Source of the DNA: UBA4421 sp002470275
GTDB taxonomy: Bacteria; Pseudomonadota; Gammaproteobacteria; Pseudomonadales; Azotimanducaceae
Reading direction: 5' to 3'
Assembly: GCA_913052345.1 (NCBI GenBank)
Contig: CAJXDR010000015.1
Location: 1-58,928 of the forward strand
Length of the DNA: 58,928 bases
Shown here piece after piece: positions 34,006 to 42,285 of the stretch; position 1 is the first letter of the stretch, and every line of letters begins with the position of its first letter. Under the pieces are notes generated by a model. It worked only from the letters and a program-made list of their open reading frames with translations, made no database searches and was not told the DNA's origin. A program made the position numbers and the translations under genes.

Positions 34006-34599
34006 CTAATGCGGTAAAAGGCGACTGTTCGCGCCAAAACTCTTACTCAAGAAATTCATCTGGTCTCCCAAAATTCTTCCCGAGTTGATCAGCGCCAGAT
34101 ACTCGGCAAAGTTGGGGACATAGGGAAGCGCCAGGAGCTGAAGGGATATCTCTTCCAGCAAACGGTTACCCTTGAAGTGATTACAGCGCCGACAGCAGGA
34201 AACAACGTTCTCCCAGTGGTCCGAGCCGCCGCGAGAGACAGGCACCACGTGGTCTCGGGTCAACTCCATATCGGTATGATTCTTACCGCAGTAGAGGCAT
34301 AGATTACGATCACGTTTGAAGAGCGCCTGATTCGTCAGGGGAGGCACATGTGCATCCTTTGAAACCACTCTTCCGTCGCAGGCAATAATGCTGTGGATAT
34401 CGACACTGCTTAAGGAACCGTCCAGACGGGAATGGCCCCCTCTTATGGAAACCAGTGGCTCCCCTACCGTCCATACCACCAGGTCTCGGGAGTAAAGGCA
34501 GACGGCCTCCTGCCAAGAAACCCAGTCGATCGGCTGCCCTGCGATATTCAGCCGCAAAATACGGGGTATTCGATCAAAATCCGATAATGTTGCCAGCAT
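34006..34599 (-). CDS. HNH endonuclease-domain protein (intact copy)
   Basis: 197 residues from the ATG at 34599, which has AGGAG five bases upstream; a GTG at 34605 is too close to that site. The C-terminal half is an HNH nuclease domain: CLYCGKNHTDMELTRDHVVP followed by GGSDHWENVVSCCRRCNHFKG, with two CxxC zinc pairs and the H-N-H residues. The N-terminal half (DFDRIPRILRLNIAGQPIDW) is typical of a conserved chromosomal HNH family of unknown role in proteobacteria. The first 155 bases of the gene lie in a tandem duplication; a truncated second copy is at 34963-35117. Confidence 0.88.
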   Translation of the reverse strand: MLATLSDFDRIPRILRLNIAGQPIDWVSWQEAVCLYSRDLVVWTVGEPLVSIRGGHSRLDGSLSSVDIHSIIACDGRVVSKDAHVPPLTNQALFKRDRNLCLYCGKNHTDMELTRDHVVPVSRGGSDHWENVVSCCRRCNHFKGNRLLEEISLQLLALPYVPNFAEYLALINSGRILGDQMNFLSKSFGANSRLLPH

Positions 34600-34962
34600 C
34601 CTCACTCCTATCGCTCACGTTATCGAGGATTTCACCGTGACAGCAGGCTATGCCATAGGGTCCATGCCCGCAACCGTCCATCACTCAAAACTAGTCGTTC
34701 TGTTTTGCAAACTCGTGACACCTTTAAGGCGATGCCCACACTTTACAGAATGACCGGACCGGGGCACGATTCAAGCATGTCGCGGCTATTTCTATTTTTT
34801 CTCACGAGTCTCTTGATCAACGGGTGTAGCAGTCAAGCCACCAGTGCCCGCGCGCCGGTTAGCACAGGTGAGCTGGAGGGTGCTGATACACGCTGGTAAT
34901 GCTATCCCCTGCGAGGTGACTGGGCGTGCAGAAAAAGAACCGAGGCGGAAAAAAGCGCTCTG
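34445..34962 (+). repeat. 518-bp direct tandem duplication, left unit
   Basis: Positions 34445-34962 align base for base, without gaps, to 34963-35480. The unit contains the 5' end of the HNH gene, the divergent intergenic region and the 5' end of the SPOR lipoprotein gene. By eye I find one mismatch in the first 453 bases (34474, G versus A) and eight in the last 65. The two units abut exactly. Confidence 0.95.
34777..34962 (+). pseudogene. Truncated copy of the SPOR lipoprotein gene
   Basis: This is the left-unit copy of the gene at 35295. It has the same ATG, signal peptide and lipobox (LLINGCSS), but the codon for Tyr in RWYCYP is TAA here (34897-34899), so translation stops after 40 residues. 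The reading frame then runs into the duplication junction at 34962, so the SPOR domain is absent. If expressed it would yield a short lipopeptide. The several mismatches around the stop suggest decay. Confidence 0.9.
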
Positions 34963-35117
34963 ATGGAAACCAGTGGCTCCCCTACCATCCATACCACCAG
35001 GTCTCGGGAGTAAAGGCAGACGGCCTCCTGCCAAGAAACCCAGTCGATCGGCTGCCCTGCGATATTCAGCCGCAAAATACGGGGTATTCGATCAAAATCC
35101 GATAATGTTGCCAGCAT
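34963..35117 (-). pseudogene. Truncated copy of the HNH endonuclease gene
   Basis: This is the right-unit copy of the HNH gene start, keeping the ribosome-binding site, the ATG at 35117 and the first 51 codons, with one Thr-to-Met change. At the junction (34963) it passes into sequence antisense to the broken lipoprotein copy and stops at 34902. The whole HNH nuclease domain is missing. Confidence 0.9.
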
Positions 35118-35480
35118 CCTCACTCCTATCGCTCACGTTATCGAGGATTTCACCGTGACAGCAGGCTATGCCATAGGGTCCATGCCCGCAACCGTCCATC
35201 ACTCAAAACTAGTCGTTCTGTTTTGCAAACTCGTGACACCTTTAAGGCGATGCCCACACTTTACAGAATGACCGGACCGGGGCACGATTCAAGCATGTCG
35301 CGGCTATTTCTATTTTTTCTCACGAGTCTCTTGATCAACGGGTGTAGCAGTCAAGCCACCAGTGCCCGCGCGCCGGTTAGCACAGGTGAGCTGGAGGGTG
35401 CTGATACACGCTGGTACTGCTATCCCCTGCGGGGTGACTGGGCGTGCAAAAAAAGAACCGAGGCTGAGATCAGCGCGCTG
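34963..35480 (+). repeat. 518-bp direct tandem duplication, right unit
   Basis: This is the second unit of the duplication described at 34445. It supplies the promoter, start and first 62 codons of the intact lipoprotein gene. The intact HNH gene depends on the left unit. So each unit keeps one working gene and one broken one. Confidence 0.95.
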
Positions 35481-35939
35481 GAGGTTGCCCGGCAGACCCA
35501 GCGTCGCGAGAAGGTCGATTGGACCCTTGCCGAACCTGCGGAAGCAGCGCCGGCCAGGGAACTATCACCCCCGAGGTCAGAGCCCCCTGAAGAGACACTG
35601 CCTGACCTGCCCCCCTACCTACAGCTCGCATACCGACCCACAGTACCGATCTCTATGCTTGACCTGCCGTCTGACTATTGGGTCGTTCAGCTGGTCGCTT
35701 TTAAAACCCAAACCAAGCTCAATGCATTCGTGAAGAGCAAGGCGCTTCCAGGGGTATCCGGTGCTCGGGTGCTGTCCAACGGGCAGCCATTTTTCGTCGT
35801 TTTGTTAGGAGTCTACCCGGATTACGATACGGCCAAACTTGCCTCCACCCAGCTCCCGGATAGCGTCGCGACACTGTCCCCCTACCTGAGAAGCATGCGC
35901 TCTTTGCAGCGGGCGATGATCGCCGCAGACCAGCTGTGA
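35295..35939 (+). CDS. SPOR-domain lipoprotein (intact copy)
   Basis: 214 residues from the ATG at 35295, chosen because it starts the lipoprotein signal MSRLFLFFLTSLLINGCSS with the lipid-attachment Cys at 17. Upstream ATGs at 35223, 35250 and 35268 would bury the signal. A Pro/Glu-rich linker (about residues 60-125) leads to a C-terminal SPOR-like domain (SDYWVVQLVAFKTQTKLNAF and LLGVYPDYDTAKLAS), which would bind glycan strands stripped of peptides at division sites. Its stop codon abuts the stop of the convergent GST gene with no spacer. Confidence 0.82.
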   Translation: MSRLFLFFLTSLLINGCSSQATSARAPVSTGELEGADTRWYCYPLRGDWACKKRTEAEISALEVARQTQRREKVDWTLAEPAEAAPARELSPPRSEPPEETLPDLPPYLQLAYRPTVPISMLDLPSDYWVVQLVAFKTQTKLNAFVKSKALPGVSGARVLSNGQPFFVVLLGVYPDYDTAKLASTQLPDSVATLSPYLRSMRSLQRAMIAADQL

Positions 35940-36587
35940 CTAGGTTCTACCTCGATCAGGATTAATGCTTGCGTAGGAATCTCGCAAACGAAGGCGGCCT
36001 AGATATGCACCGACTTTGGGGTACTCCTCCATCGACATACCGTCGACCTGAAGTACCATCGCCAGCGTCATCATCGGCACATCGGCGAGGGTAAAGTCAC
36101 CGCATAGGTAATCGTGCTCACCCAGGGCTTCGGTGATGAAGGGGAAAACTTGGGCTCGCAAACCATCGCGACCGCGCTGCATTTGATCCAGGTCCCGCTG
36201 TTCTTCGGGCACCCACCACGGCATCCAGATCATGGGCAGATATTTGGACAGCACGCCCTCATCTGCATAATTTTCCAATGCCCTAACACGAGCCCGGGAT
36301 AGAACGTTCTCGGGTAGAAGCGGGTGCTCAGGTACCTTTTCATTTAAGTATTCGTTGATCACCGTTGAGTCATAGAGCGTGAAATCATCCTCTTGAATCC
36401 AGGGCACCTTCCCCAGAGGATGCTTGGCCAGAACCTCAGGCACCTTTTTCCACACATCGCTCGGACGTACATAGTCACAGCGGTAGGCTAGCCCCTTTTC
36501 CTCAAGCACGATTTTCACCTTGCTTCCGTTGGTCGAGCGCAGGGTGCCGTAGGGGTATTCCCGTTCCATCGTATACAGCGTGATCAT
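35940..36587 (-). CDS. Glutathione S-transferase family protein
   Basis: I start at the ATG at 36587, preceded by AAGGAGGT about ten bases away, giving 215 residues. The longer frame to 36731 lies inside rarD. The N-terminal thioredoxin-like half contains KVKIVLEEKGLAYRCDYV, the cis-Pro segment KVPWIQED and DSTVINEYL for glutathione binding. An all-helical C-terminal domain follows (DYLCGDFTLADVPMM). The N-terminus has an inserted TMEREYPYGTLRS before the active-site region, so the catalytic Ser/Cys is not obvious. It follows rarD by eight bases. Confidence 0.88.
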   Translation of the reverse strand: MITLYTMEREYPYGTLRSTNGSKVKIVLEEKGLAYRCDYVRPSDVWKKVPEVLAKHPLGKVPWIQEDDFTLYDSTVINEYLNEKVPEHPLLPENVLSRARVRALENYADEGVLSKYLPMIWMPWWVPEEQRDLDQMQRGRDGLRAQVFPFITEALGEHDYLCGDFTLADVPMMTLAMVLQVDGMSMEEYPKVGAYLGRLRLRDSYASINPDRGRT

Positions 36588-36595
36588 CAGCCTGG

Positions 36596-37492
36596 TTACC
36601 TCCTTCGGCGCATCTGTCGAACATTCTCGGCGGTAAACAAGACCAATGCTAGCCAGATCAAGGCAAAGGTTATCCAACGCACCGGCGGCACAGACTCCTG
36701 GAACAAGAACACAGCCAACAACAGGGCGCACGTTGGGGCCAGGTACTGCACAAAGCCTAGTGTCGTCAGGGAAAGACGCAGCGCCGCCGCAGCAAAAAAC
36801 ACTAGGGGTATGACACTCACCACACCCCCGAGAGAGAGTGCCGCTAACTCCTCCGGGGGGCGAACGCCCTCGCTCAGGATTAAGAGAACCAGATACACCA
36901 GGGCCAGGGGCAACATGATCAGGGTCTCAACACCAAGACCCACCGCTGCCGGCACGCTGACCTGTTTTCGAAAAAGCCCGTAAAAGCCGAAACTCAGCGC
37001 CAGCGCGAGGCCTACCCACGGCACGCTGGCCTGCACCCACAGCTCAACCAGGACACCTAGAATGACAAGCAGAACCGCAAGCCACTGGAGAGGACGCAAA
37101 CGTTCTCCCAGAAAGATCCAAGCCAAAAAGATAGTAATGATCGGATTGATGAAATAGCCCAGGCTGGCTTCTGCAATACGCTGATCCTGAACGGCCCAAA
37201 TAAAGGTCATCCAGTTAATGCCGAGGCATATAGCCGTTGCGAATAGATACCAAACCTCGCGCCCACTTAGCCCACGAACCCCAGACCACTGCCCGGTCAG
37301 CGTGAGCAGGAATAGCGATACTGGTACAGACCAAAAGACGCGATGGGCCAACACTTCCGGGGCAGGCGCAAAACTCACCCAGACAAAGTAGATTGGCGCA
37401 AAACCCCAAATTCCATAGGCACAGATCGCGAAAAGCAGGCCCTCTCGAAACGCCAAATCTTGGGGCGTCTCAACCCCATGGGCTGATTTCAA
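36596..37492 (-). CDS. rarD: RarD-type EamA permease
   Basis: 298 residues with about ten transmembrane helices in two EamA halves. The RarD subfamily signature is present near the N-terminus (GLLFAICAYGIWGFAPIYF, then VLAHRVFWSVPVSL) along with NPIITIFLAWIFLGERLR. RarD proteins are putative drug/metabolite exporters; the name derives from chloramphenicol-resistance reports and the true substrate is unknown. The start overlaps the gloB stop as ATGA, so gloB-rarD-gst form one unit. Confidence 0.9.
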   Translation of the reverse strand: MKSAHGVETPQDLAFREGLLFAICAYGIWGFAPIYFVWVSFAPAPEVLAHRVFWSVPVSLFLLTLTGQWSGVRGLSGREVWYLFATAICLGINWMTFIWAVQDQRIAEASLGYFINPIITIFLAWIFLGERLRPLQWLAVLLVILGVLVELWVQASVPWVGLALALSFGFYGLFRKQVSVPAAVGLGVETLIMLPLALVYLVLLILSEGVRPPEELAALSLGGVVSVIPLVFFAAAALRLSLTTLGFVQYLAPTCALLLAVFLFQESVPPVRWITFALIWLALVLFTAENVRQMRRRR

Positions 37493-38274
37493 AAGTGATC
37501 TTTGCGTCTTCGCGTTTCAGCGAACACGGCGACCGGATCGCCTCCAGAGAGTTCGAGCGTTTCCTGCAGGTGCGCGCTATGTACCCTGACAAAGGGATTG
37601 GTCTCACGCTCCCGACCGATAGAGGTGGGCACGGTGGGCAATCCGGAGGCCCGCAGGCGGTCGATTTCTTTTGCCCGGGCCTGTAGCGCCTTATTTTGAG
37701 GCTCTACGGACAACGCAAAGGCTGCATTGGCCTGGGTGTACTCATGAGCACAGTAGACGACGGTTTCGTCCGGCAGCGCCATCAGCTTGGAGAGGCTGCC
37801 CCACATCTGCTCCGGCGTGCCCTCGAAAAGCCGTCCGCACCCGAGCGCAAATAACGTATCACCAACGAATACCGCACCCTCTTCGCAGAAGTAAAAGGCG
37901 ATGTGCCCAGAGGTATGACCGGGCACTTCGAGTACCCGCACCGACCGACTGCCAAAGTCAAAAGTCTCGCCGTCAGAAACTCTCATATCGATTCCGGGAA
38001 TGCGCGCTGCATCATTAGCGGCGCCGATGATTCGGCACTGCCACTGGGCCTTGAGCGCTTCGTTTCCGCCGGCATGGTCAAAGTGATGGTGGGTGTTGAG
38101 AATATGCGTCAGCGTCCACCCTCTCTCCGCAAGGACCGCGTTGATTGGCGCTACCTCCGGCGTATCAATACTCGCCGTTGCCCCGGTTTCCGGGTCGTGC
38201 ACTACATATCCGTAGTTGTCATCTAGGCAGGGAATCTGCTCTATTTTTAAATTGTTTTCACTGCCAATTTTCAT
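37489..38274 (-). CDS. gloB: GloB, hydroxyacylglutathione hydrolase (glyoxalase II)
   Basis: A metallo-beta-lactamase-fold enzyme of 261 residues that hydrolyses S-lactoylglutathione, finishing methylglyoxal detoxification. The binuclear metal motif is LNTHHHFDHAGG, with further ligands in PGHTSGHI, FVGDTLFALGCGR and YCAHEYT. The glyoxalase II C-terminal domain ends in TNPFVR. It is first in a gloB-rarD-gst transcript, all with possible links to glutathione or toxic-metabolite handling. Confidence 0.94.
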   Translation of the reverse strand: MKIGSENNLKIEQIPCLDDNYGYVVHDPETGATASIDTPEVAPINAVLAERGWTLTHILNTHHHFDHAGGNEALKAQWQCRIIGAANDAARIPGIDMRVSDGETFDFGSRSVRVLEVPGHTSGHIAFYFCEEGAVFVGDTLFALGCGRLFEGTPEQMWGSLSKLMALPDETVVYCAHEYTQANAAFALSVEPQNKALQARAKEIDRLRASGLPTVPTSIGRERETNPFVRVHSAHLQETLELSGGDPVAVFAETRRRKDHF

Positions 38275-38294
38275 ACCGTCTACCTCGTCAGCAA

Positions 38295-38423
38295 ATGAGT
38301 GAATTGCAGCGCTTCGGGATGAAACGAGTGGCTCAGGAGTATCTCAGAACCCATGAAGGGGATACAAACTTTGATGATCTGGCCCTGAAAGAGGACAATA
38401 GCCGTCGCCCTCCTCCTATCTAG
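38295..38423 (+). CDS. Small charged hypothetical protein (42 aa)
   Basis: ATG at 38295 opens a 42-residue frame (MSELQRFGMKRVAQEYLRTH... ending NSRRPPPI) that ends 11 bases before tesB on the same strand. It is highly charged, probably helical in its first half, and has codon use like its neighbours. No clear ribosome-binding site is visible and I recognise no family. It could be a small gene in the tesB transcript or a leader ORF. Confidence 0.4.
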   Translation: MSELQRFGMKRVAQEYLRTHEGDTNFDDLALKEDNSRRPPPI

Positions 38424-38434
38424 GAACAGCGGAA

Positions 38435-39331
38435 ATGAACCAGGTATTGGCCGACATCGTTGACCTCATGAACGTTGAACCCATTGAGGAGAATTTGTTC
38501 CGCGGACGCAATCACCAAACTGAGCACGTTTTCGGCGGTCAGGTCTTAGCCCAGGCCCTGGTGTCTGCCTTCCGCACGGTGGATCAGGCGCAACACTTAC
38601 ACTCTCTTCACGCCTACTTTCTTCGGGCAGGAGATTGGACCATCCCCATTCTCTACGAAGTCGATAGAATCCGAGACGGCCGATCGTTCAGTACGCGCCG
38701 CGTTACCGCCATCCAGAAGGGCAGGGCTATTTTTATGCTCTCCTGCTCCTGGCATAAGCGGGAAGACGGTATCAACCATTCCCAGCCCATGCCCGATGTC
38801 CCGCCTCCGGAGGCGCTCAGAGAGGACCTGAAGACCTACGGGGAGCTTGAGAAAATTTGGCCTGAGATGTCGAAATTTAACTTTCGTTTCCAGGCAATTG
38901 ACTCAAGACCCGTAGAGCGCAGCCACTTGAGCGACGATGACGAGCATCCGCCAATAAAGCACACCTGGCTCCGAACGCGAGATGCCTTACCTGAAAACCC
39001 GGAAATTCATCTCGGCATATTGGCCTACATGTCTGACCTTGATTTCATGTCTACCAGCATGCTGCCCCATGGCAAACTGGCCGCCCGACACAGCATTCAA
39101 GGCACCAGTCTCGACCATTCGATCTGGTTCCACCGTGCGTTCAGAGCCGATGAATGGCTGCTCTTCGCTAAGGAATCGCCCAATGCCAGCGGTGCCCGGG
39201 GCTTCGTTCGCGGCCATTTCTTTAACCGGGGGGGCGAACTGATCGCCACCGCCGCTCAGGAATGTTTGATCCGCCCCATCGGCAAGAATAGAGAAACGCT
39301 AACCGCGCGTCAGGAAAGAGCCGGGGAATAG
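38435..39331 (+). CDS. tesB: TesB, acyl-CoA thioesterase II
   Basis: A double-hot-dog thioesterase of 298 residues that cleaves fatty acyl-CoA to free acid and CoA. The N-terminal hot dog has EENLFRGRNHQTEHVFGGQV and LHSLHAYFLRAGD. The C-terminal one has LAYMSDLDFMSTSMLPHG with the catalytic Asp region and the SLDHSIWFHR segment. A GGAA precedes the ATG at 38435. Length fits E. coli TesB (286). It is convergent with the peroxiredoxin gene with three bases between stops. Confidence 0.94.
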   Translation: MNQVLADIVDLMNVEPIEENLFRGRNHQTEHVFGGQVLAQALVSAFRTVDQAQHLHSLHAYFLRAGDWTIPILYEVDRIRDGRSFSTRRVTAIQKGRAIFMLSCSWHKREDGINHSQPMPDVPPPEALREDLKTYGELEKIWPEMSKFNFRFQAIDSRPVERSHLSDDDEHPPIKHTWLRTRDALPENPEIHLGILAYMSDLDFMSTSMLPHGKLAARHSIQGTSLDHSIWFHRAFRADEWLLFAKESPNASGARGFVRGHFFNRGGELIATAAQECLIRPIGKNRETLTARQERAGE

Positions 39332-39334
39332 CCG

Positions 39335-39814
39335 CTAGAGGGCCGCCAACACTGCCTCACCGTGACTGACTTCGAGCTTTCCAGGTTCATCCACGGCCAG
39401 GTGCGTCACCACCCCGTCTTCGATGACCATTGCATAACGCATGGAACGCACCCCCATCCCGAACCTGCTTGCATCCAGCGTTAGCCCCAGGGCGCTGCTA
39501 AATTCTGCGTTGCCGTCTCCGATCATGGTGATGGCGTCTGCGTTGGCGCTCTTACCCCATGAGTCCATTACAAAGGGGTCGTTGACAGCGATGCACATAA
39601 TTTCATCCACGCCCTTGGCCATGATTGCGTCAGCCTGCACCACGAAGCTAGGCAGGTGGGTATTAGAGCAGGTTGTCGTAAAGGCGCCGGTTACGGAAAA
39701 TAGCACCACCTTCTTGCCCGCGGTAATATCTCCTATATCCACCAGGGCGGGCTTACCCTCCTGCATCACATAAACCTTGCTGCTAGGCAAGCGGTCCCCT
39801 TGCTGAATCGTCAT
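39335..39814 (-). CDS. Prx5-type peroxiredoxin
   Basis: 159 residues from the ATG at 39814, which has AAGGAG about six bases upstream. A longer frame to 39832 has none. The peroxidatic Cys is in GAFTTTCSNTHLPSF, the AhpE/Prx5 signature, and GMGVRSMRYAMVIEDG is typical of the glutathione- or glutaredoxin-linked Prx5 group. It reduces hydrogen peroxide and organic peroxides in the cytosol. There is no fused glutaredoxin domain. Confidence 0.93.
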   Translation of the reverse strand: MTIQQGDRLPSSKVYVMQEGKPALVDIGDITAGKKVVLFSVTGAFTTTCSNTHLPSFVVQADAIMAKGVDEIMCIAVNDPFVMDSWGKSANADAITMIGDGNAEFSSALGLTLDASRFGMGVRSMRYAMVIEDGVVTHLAVDEPGKLEVSHGEAVLAAL

Positions 39815-39917
39815 ACGAAACTCCTTTTTCAATCAAACAATCGGTTGATGCACCGTGCCTTCCCCCAAAACTCGCCCCTCCCCAAGAACTCGAATTTATC
39901 ACCCAGTGCTCGTTCAG

Positions 39918-40616
39918 CTACCGCCACGCGAATTGAGGCTGTTCAAAATGAGCGACTCGAGTGTGACGCCCCATGAGGCAGACCTCTCTAAACTGATACA
40001 GCAGGGCTGCCGTTGGTGCTGCTATATAATCAGAGCCGATGGGCATCCTGAGCACCGGCGCCACACCCTCACGCTCCTGGCGTAAATTGGGTGCATCCAC
40101 CCGCATCAATTCCATGAGCGGAATTCGATGTACGCTAGCCACTTCACCGGGATTGGGCAGCGGCTCTAAGGCAGGCCCACCCCACACTACAATGGGCGTC
40201 ATGATAAATCCTGAACGAGTGACGAAATCATCGAGTCGCCCCAAGATATTTTCCTCTCCAAGACGAATCCCGATTTCTTCGGACATCTCACGAAGCGCGG
40301 CCTGTTCCGGCGTTTCTCCAGGCTCTAGCCGCCCACCGGGGAGGGCCCACTGACCCGAGTGATCTCGTAGATCGCTCGCTCTTCGGGTCAGCAGCAGGGC
40401 CGGGGTCGAGGACCAGACGTCATGCTCAGGCAACCCCGGCAGCGAAGCCCCAAACCCCTCATCCGTCACGGTTAAGGCCACCGCCGCTGCACGAAGCTCC
40501 CCTTGGTCCACCGAATGGTGAGCAAAATCGCGCAGACGATGGCGCATTGCCACCGCCAGGGCATCATCGCAAAGAGGTCCAATTTTCGCTGAATTTAGCG
40601 TTTCATCTGGCGACAT
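39918..40616 (-). CDS. Nudix hydrolase, CoA pyrophosphatase type (NudL-like)
   Basis: A 232-residue protein with a complete Nudix box: Gly95, Glu101, Arg109-Glu110, Glu113-Glu114 and Gly116. The segment before it, LLLTRRASDLRDHSGQWALP, is the UPF0035 signature that marks coenzyme A diphosphatases. It probably cleaves CoA derivatives to phosphopantetheine and 3',5'-ADP. It lies between peroxiredoxin and a pseudogene on the same strand. Confidence 0.9.
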   Translation of the reverse strand: MSPDETLNSAKIGPLCDDALAVAMRHRLRDFAHHSVDQGELRAAAVALTVTDEGFGASLPGLPEHDVWSSTPALLLTRRASDLRDHSGQWALPGGRLEPGETPEQAALREMSEEIGIRLGEENILGRLDDFVTRSGFIMTPIVVWGGPALEPLPNPGEVASVHRIPLMELMRVDAPNLRQEREGVAPVLRMPIGSDYIAAPTAALLYQFREVCLMGRHTRVAHFEQPQFAWR

Positions 40617-40622
40617 GATGGT

Positions 40623-41003
40623 CTAAGCGTCAGGCGATTCAGTGGTCGTATCGGCAATCTCCGGAGGGCTTTCCTCCTGAACAAAGTGATTGCCTGACGC
40701 CGTCAACTCCGTTTGGTGAGGCCACGATAGCGTGGGACCGCAGGAGACTGCCATCTCTTCCGGTGTCAGAGCCCGCAGAATCGGACCAAGTAGAACGCGG
40801 TTATCAAAAGCCTCGTTTTCGTGCGAGATGTTCTCACTGGCTGAGGATTGGAAACCTTGAGCTACACCCCGCGCGGCGTCGGGCCGACGGAGCGTCAGGT
40901 TGGCAACGCCTTGTTTCGCCTCATATCGGATCGTTTGAAATGTCACGGACGAGGCTCCAAAACTCGATAAGGTCGAGGATTTAAACAGAAACATGGACCC
41001 CAT
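40623..41003 (-). pseudogene. Mosaic remnant: enoyl-CoA hydratase start plus haloalkane dehalogenase pieces
   Basis: An open frame of 126 codons made of two recognisable parts. Residues 20-41 (VTFQTIRYEAK... to ...LTLRRPD) match the first strands of enoyl-CoA hydratases. Residues 66-95 (NRVLLGPILRALTPEEM, then TLSWP) and 96-117 (HQTELTASGNHFVQEESPPE) match two separate segments of LinB/DhaA-type haloalkane dehalogenases, with the middle of that protein missing. The dehalogenase nucleophile region and nearly all of the hydratase are lost. Although still open, it cannot encode either enzyme. Start uncertain (GTG at 40946 possible). Confidence 0.65.
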
Positions 41004-41070
41004 GCCTAGACGCTTAACTTACCACCCATAAACCAGTAACCTTGCGGCTCTCTCATTCTTGGAGCCCGTT

Positions 41071-42234
41071 ATGGACATCGATCTGAGCCCTGCTGACATC
41101 GCCTTCCAATCTGATGTCAGAGCGTTTTTGGCCGAGAACGCACACAAACCAGGCGAGGACTACGCCGCATGGCGCCTCAACTGGTTTAAGCTCGCGGGCG
41201 AAAAAGGGGGCTGGGATATTCCAAAATGGCCGGTTGAGTTTGGCGGTCCGGGCTGGACGCCCACCCAGCATTATATCTGGGAAAAGGAAACCGCCTCGGC
41301 CCAGACGCCCTGGGACCTGCCCTTCGGGTTGTCCATGCTTGCCCCTGTGTTAATGAACTATGGCAATGCAGAGCAACAGCAACGATTCTTGCCGGACATT
41401 CGCGAGCGCAAGGTAAATTGGTGTCAGGGCTATTCGGAGCCTAATGCTGGCTCGGACCTGGCCAACCTGAAGACCAAGGCCACGCTCTCCGAAGATGGCA
41501 CGCACTATACCGTCACAGGCACCAAGATATGGACTACCTTGGCGCACATTGCAGACTGGATATTCTGTCTAACCCGAACCAGCGACAGCGGGAAAAAGCA
41601 GGAGGGCATCACCTTTCTCCTCATCCCGATGAAGCAGGAGGGCATCGAAGTGAAACCCATCATCACCCTAGGCGGTGCCCACAGCGTCAACATGGTCCAC
41701 CTGACCGACGTTCGGGTTCCAGTGGAAAACCGTGTTGGGGAAGAAGGTAAGGGCTGGACCTACGCCAAGGGCCTGCTCGCCCACGAGCGCACCGGGCTGG
41801 CCGGTATTTCAAGATCCCTGGTTGCACTGGAAAATCTGCGTAAGCAGGCGGCAACAGTCCAGCGTGGCAACGGAACGCTGCTGGACGAACCTGGTTATCG
41901 TGCAAAGCTGGCCGAACTTGAAGTTGACCTCCTGGCAGCGGAGTACACGGAGCTGAGGTCCCTCGCCAGCGCAGCAAATGGGTCTGAACCAGGCCCGGAG
42001 TCGTCTATCCTCAAACTCAAAGGGACTGAGATTCAGCAACGAATTCAAAAGCTAACGGTAGAAGCCGGTGGCATTTACTCGGCCGCTTGGGGCCAATCGA
42101 GCGCGGGTCACAAATTCGCGCGTGGCGGTATGACCGGCTATTTATCGAGCCGTGCCTATACGATTTACGGCGGAGCGTCAGAAGTACAAAAAGACGTGGT
42201 TGCCAAAAATGTCCTTGGGCTGAGGAAATCGTAA
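41071..42234 (+). CDS. Acyl-CoA dehydrogenase, first of an adjacent pair
   Basis: 387 residues from the ATG at 41071, which has GGAG six bases upstream; the TTG at 41059 is less likely. The N-terminal helical domain, the FAD-binding middle domain (WCQGYSEPNAGSDLANLKT) and the C-terminal helices (TIYGGASEVQKDVVAKNVLG) are intact. The usual catalytic-Glu motif YEGT is YGGA here. Together with the next gene, 51 bases on, it resembles the paired subunits of alpha2-beta2 acyl-CoA dehydrogenases known from steroid side-chain breakdown. The substrate is not deducible. Confidence 0.9.
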   Translation: MDIDLSPADIAFQSDVRAFLAENAHKPGEDYAAWRLNWFKLAGEKGGWDIPKWPVEFGGPGWTPTQHYIWEKETASAQTPWDLPFGLSMLAPVLMNYGNAEQQQRFLPDIRERKVNWCQGYSEPNAGSDLANLKTKATLSEDGTHYTVTGTKIWTTLAHIADWIFCLTRTSDSGKKQEGITFLLIPMKQEGIEVKPIITLGGAHSVNMVHLTDVRVPVENRVGEEGKGWTYAKGLLAHERTGLAGISRSLVALENLRKQAATVQRGNGTLLDEPGYRAKLAELEVDLLAAEYTELRSLASAANGSEPGPESSILKLKGTEIQQRIQKLTVEAGGIYSAAWGQSSAGHKFARGGMTGYLSSRAYTIYGGASEVQKDVVAKNVLGLRKS

Positions 42235-42285
42235 GCCCCGGATCGACGAAGGGGACACCACTGGGCACCGACTTGGAGAAAGCGT

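Noticed and set aside
34963..35123. A second functional HNH gene
   Set aside because: Only the first 51 codons are duplicated; the nuclease domain is missing.
34445..35480. Mobile element as the cause of the repeated segment
   Set aside because: No transposase, terminal inverted repeats or target-site duplication; the units abut directly, which fits a simple tandem duplication.
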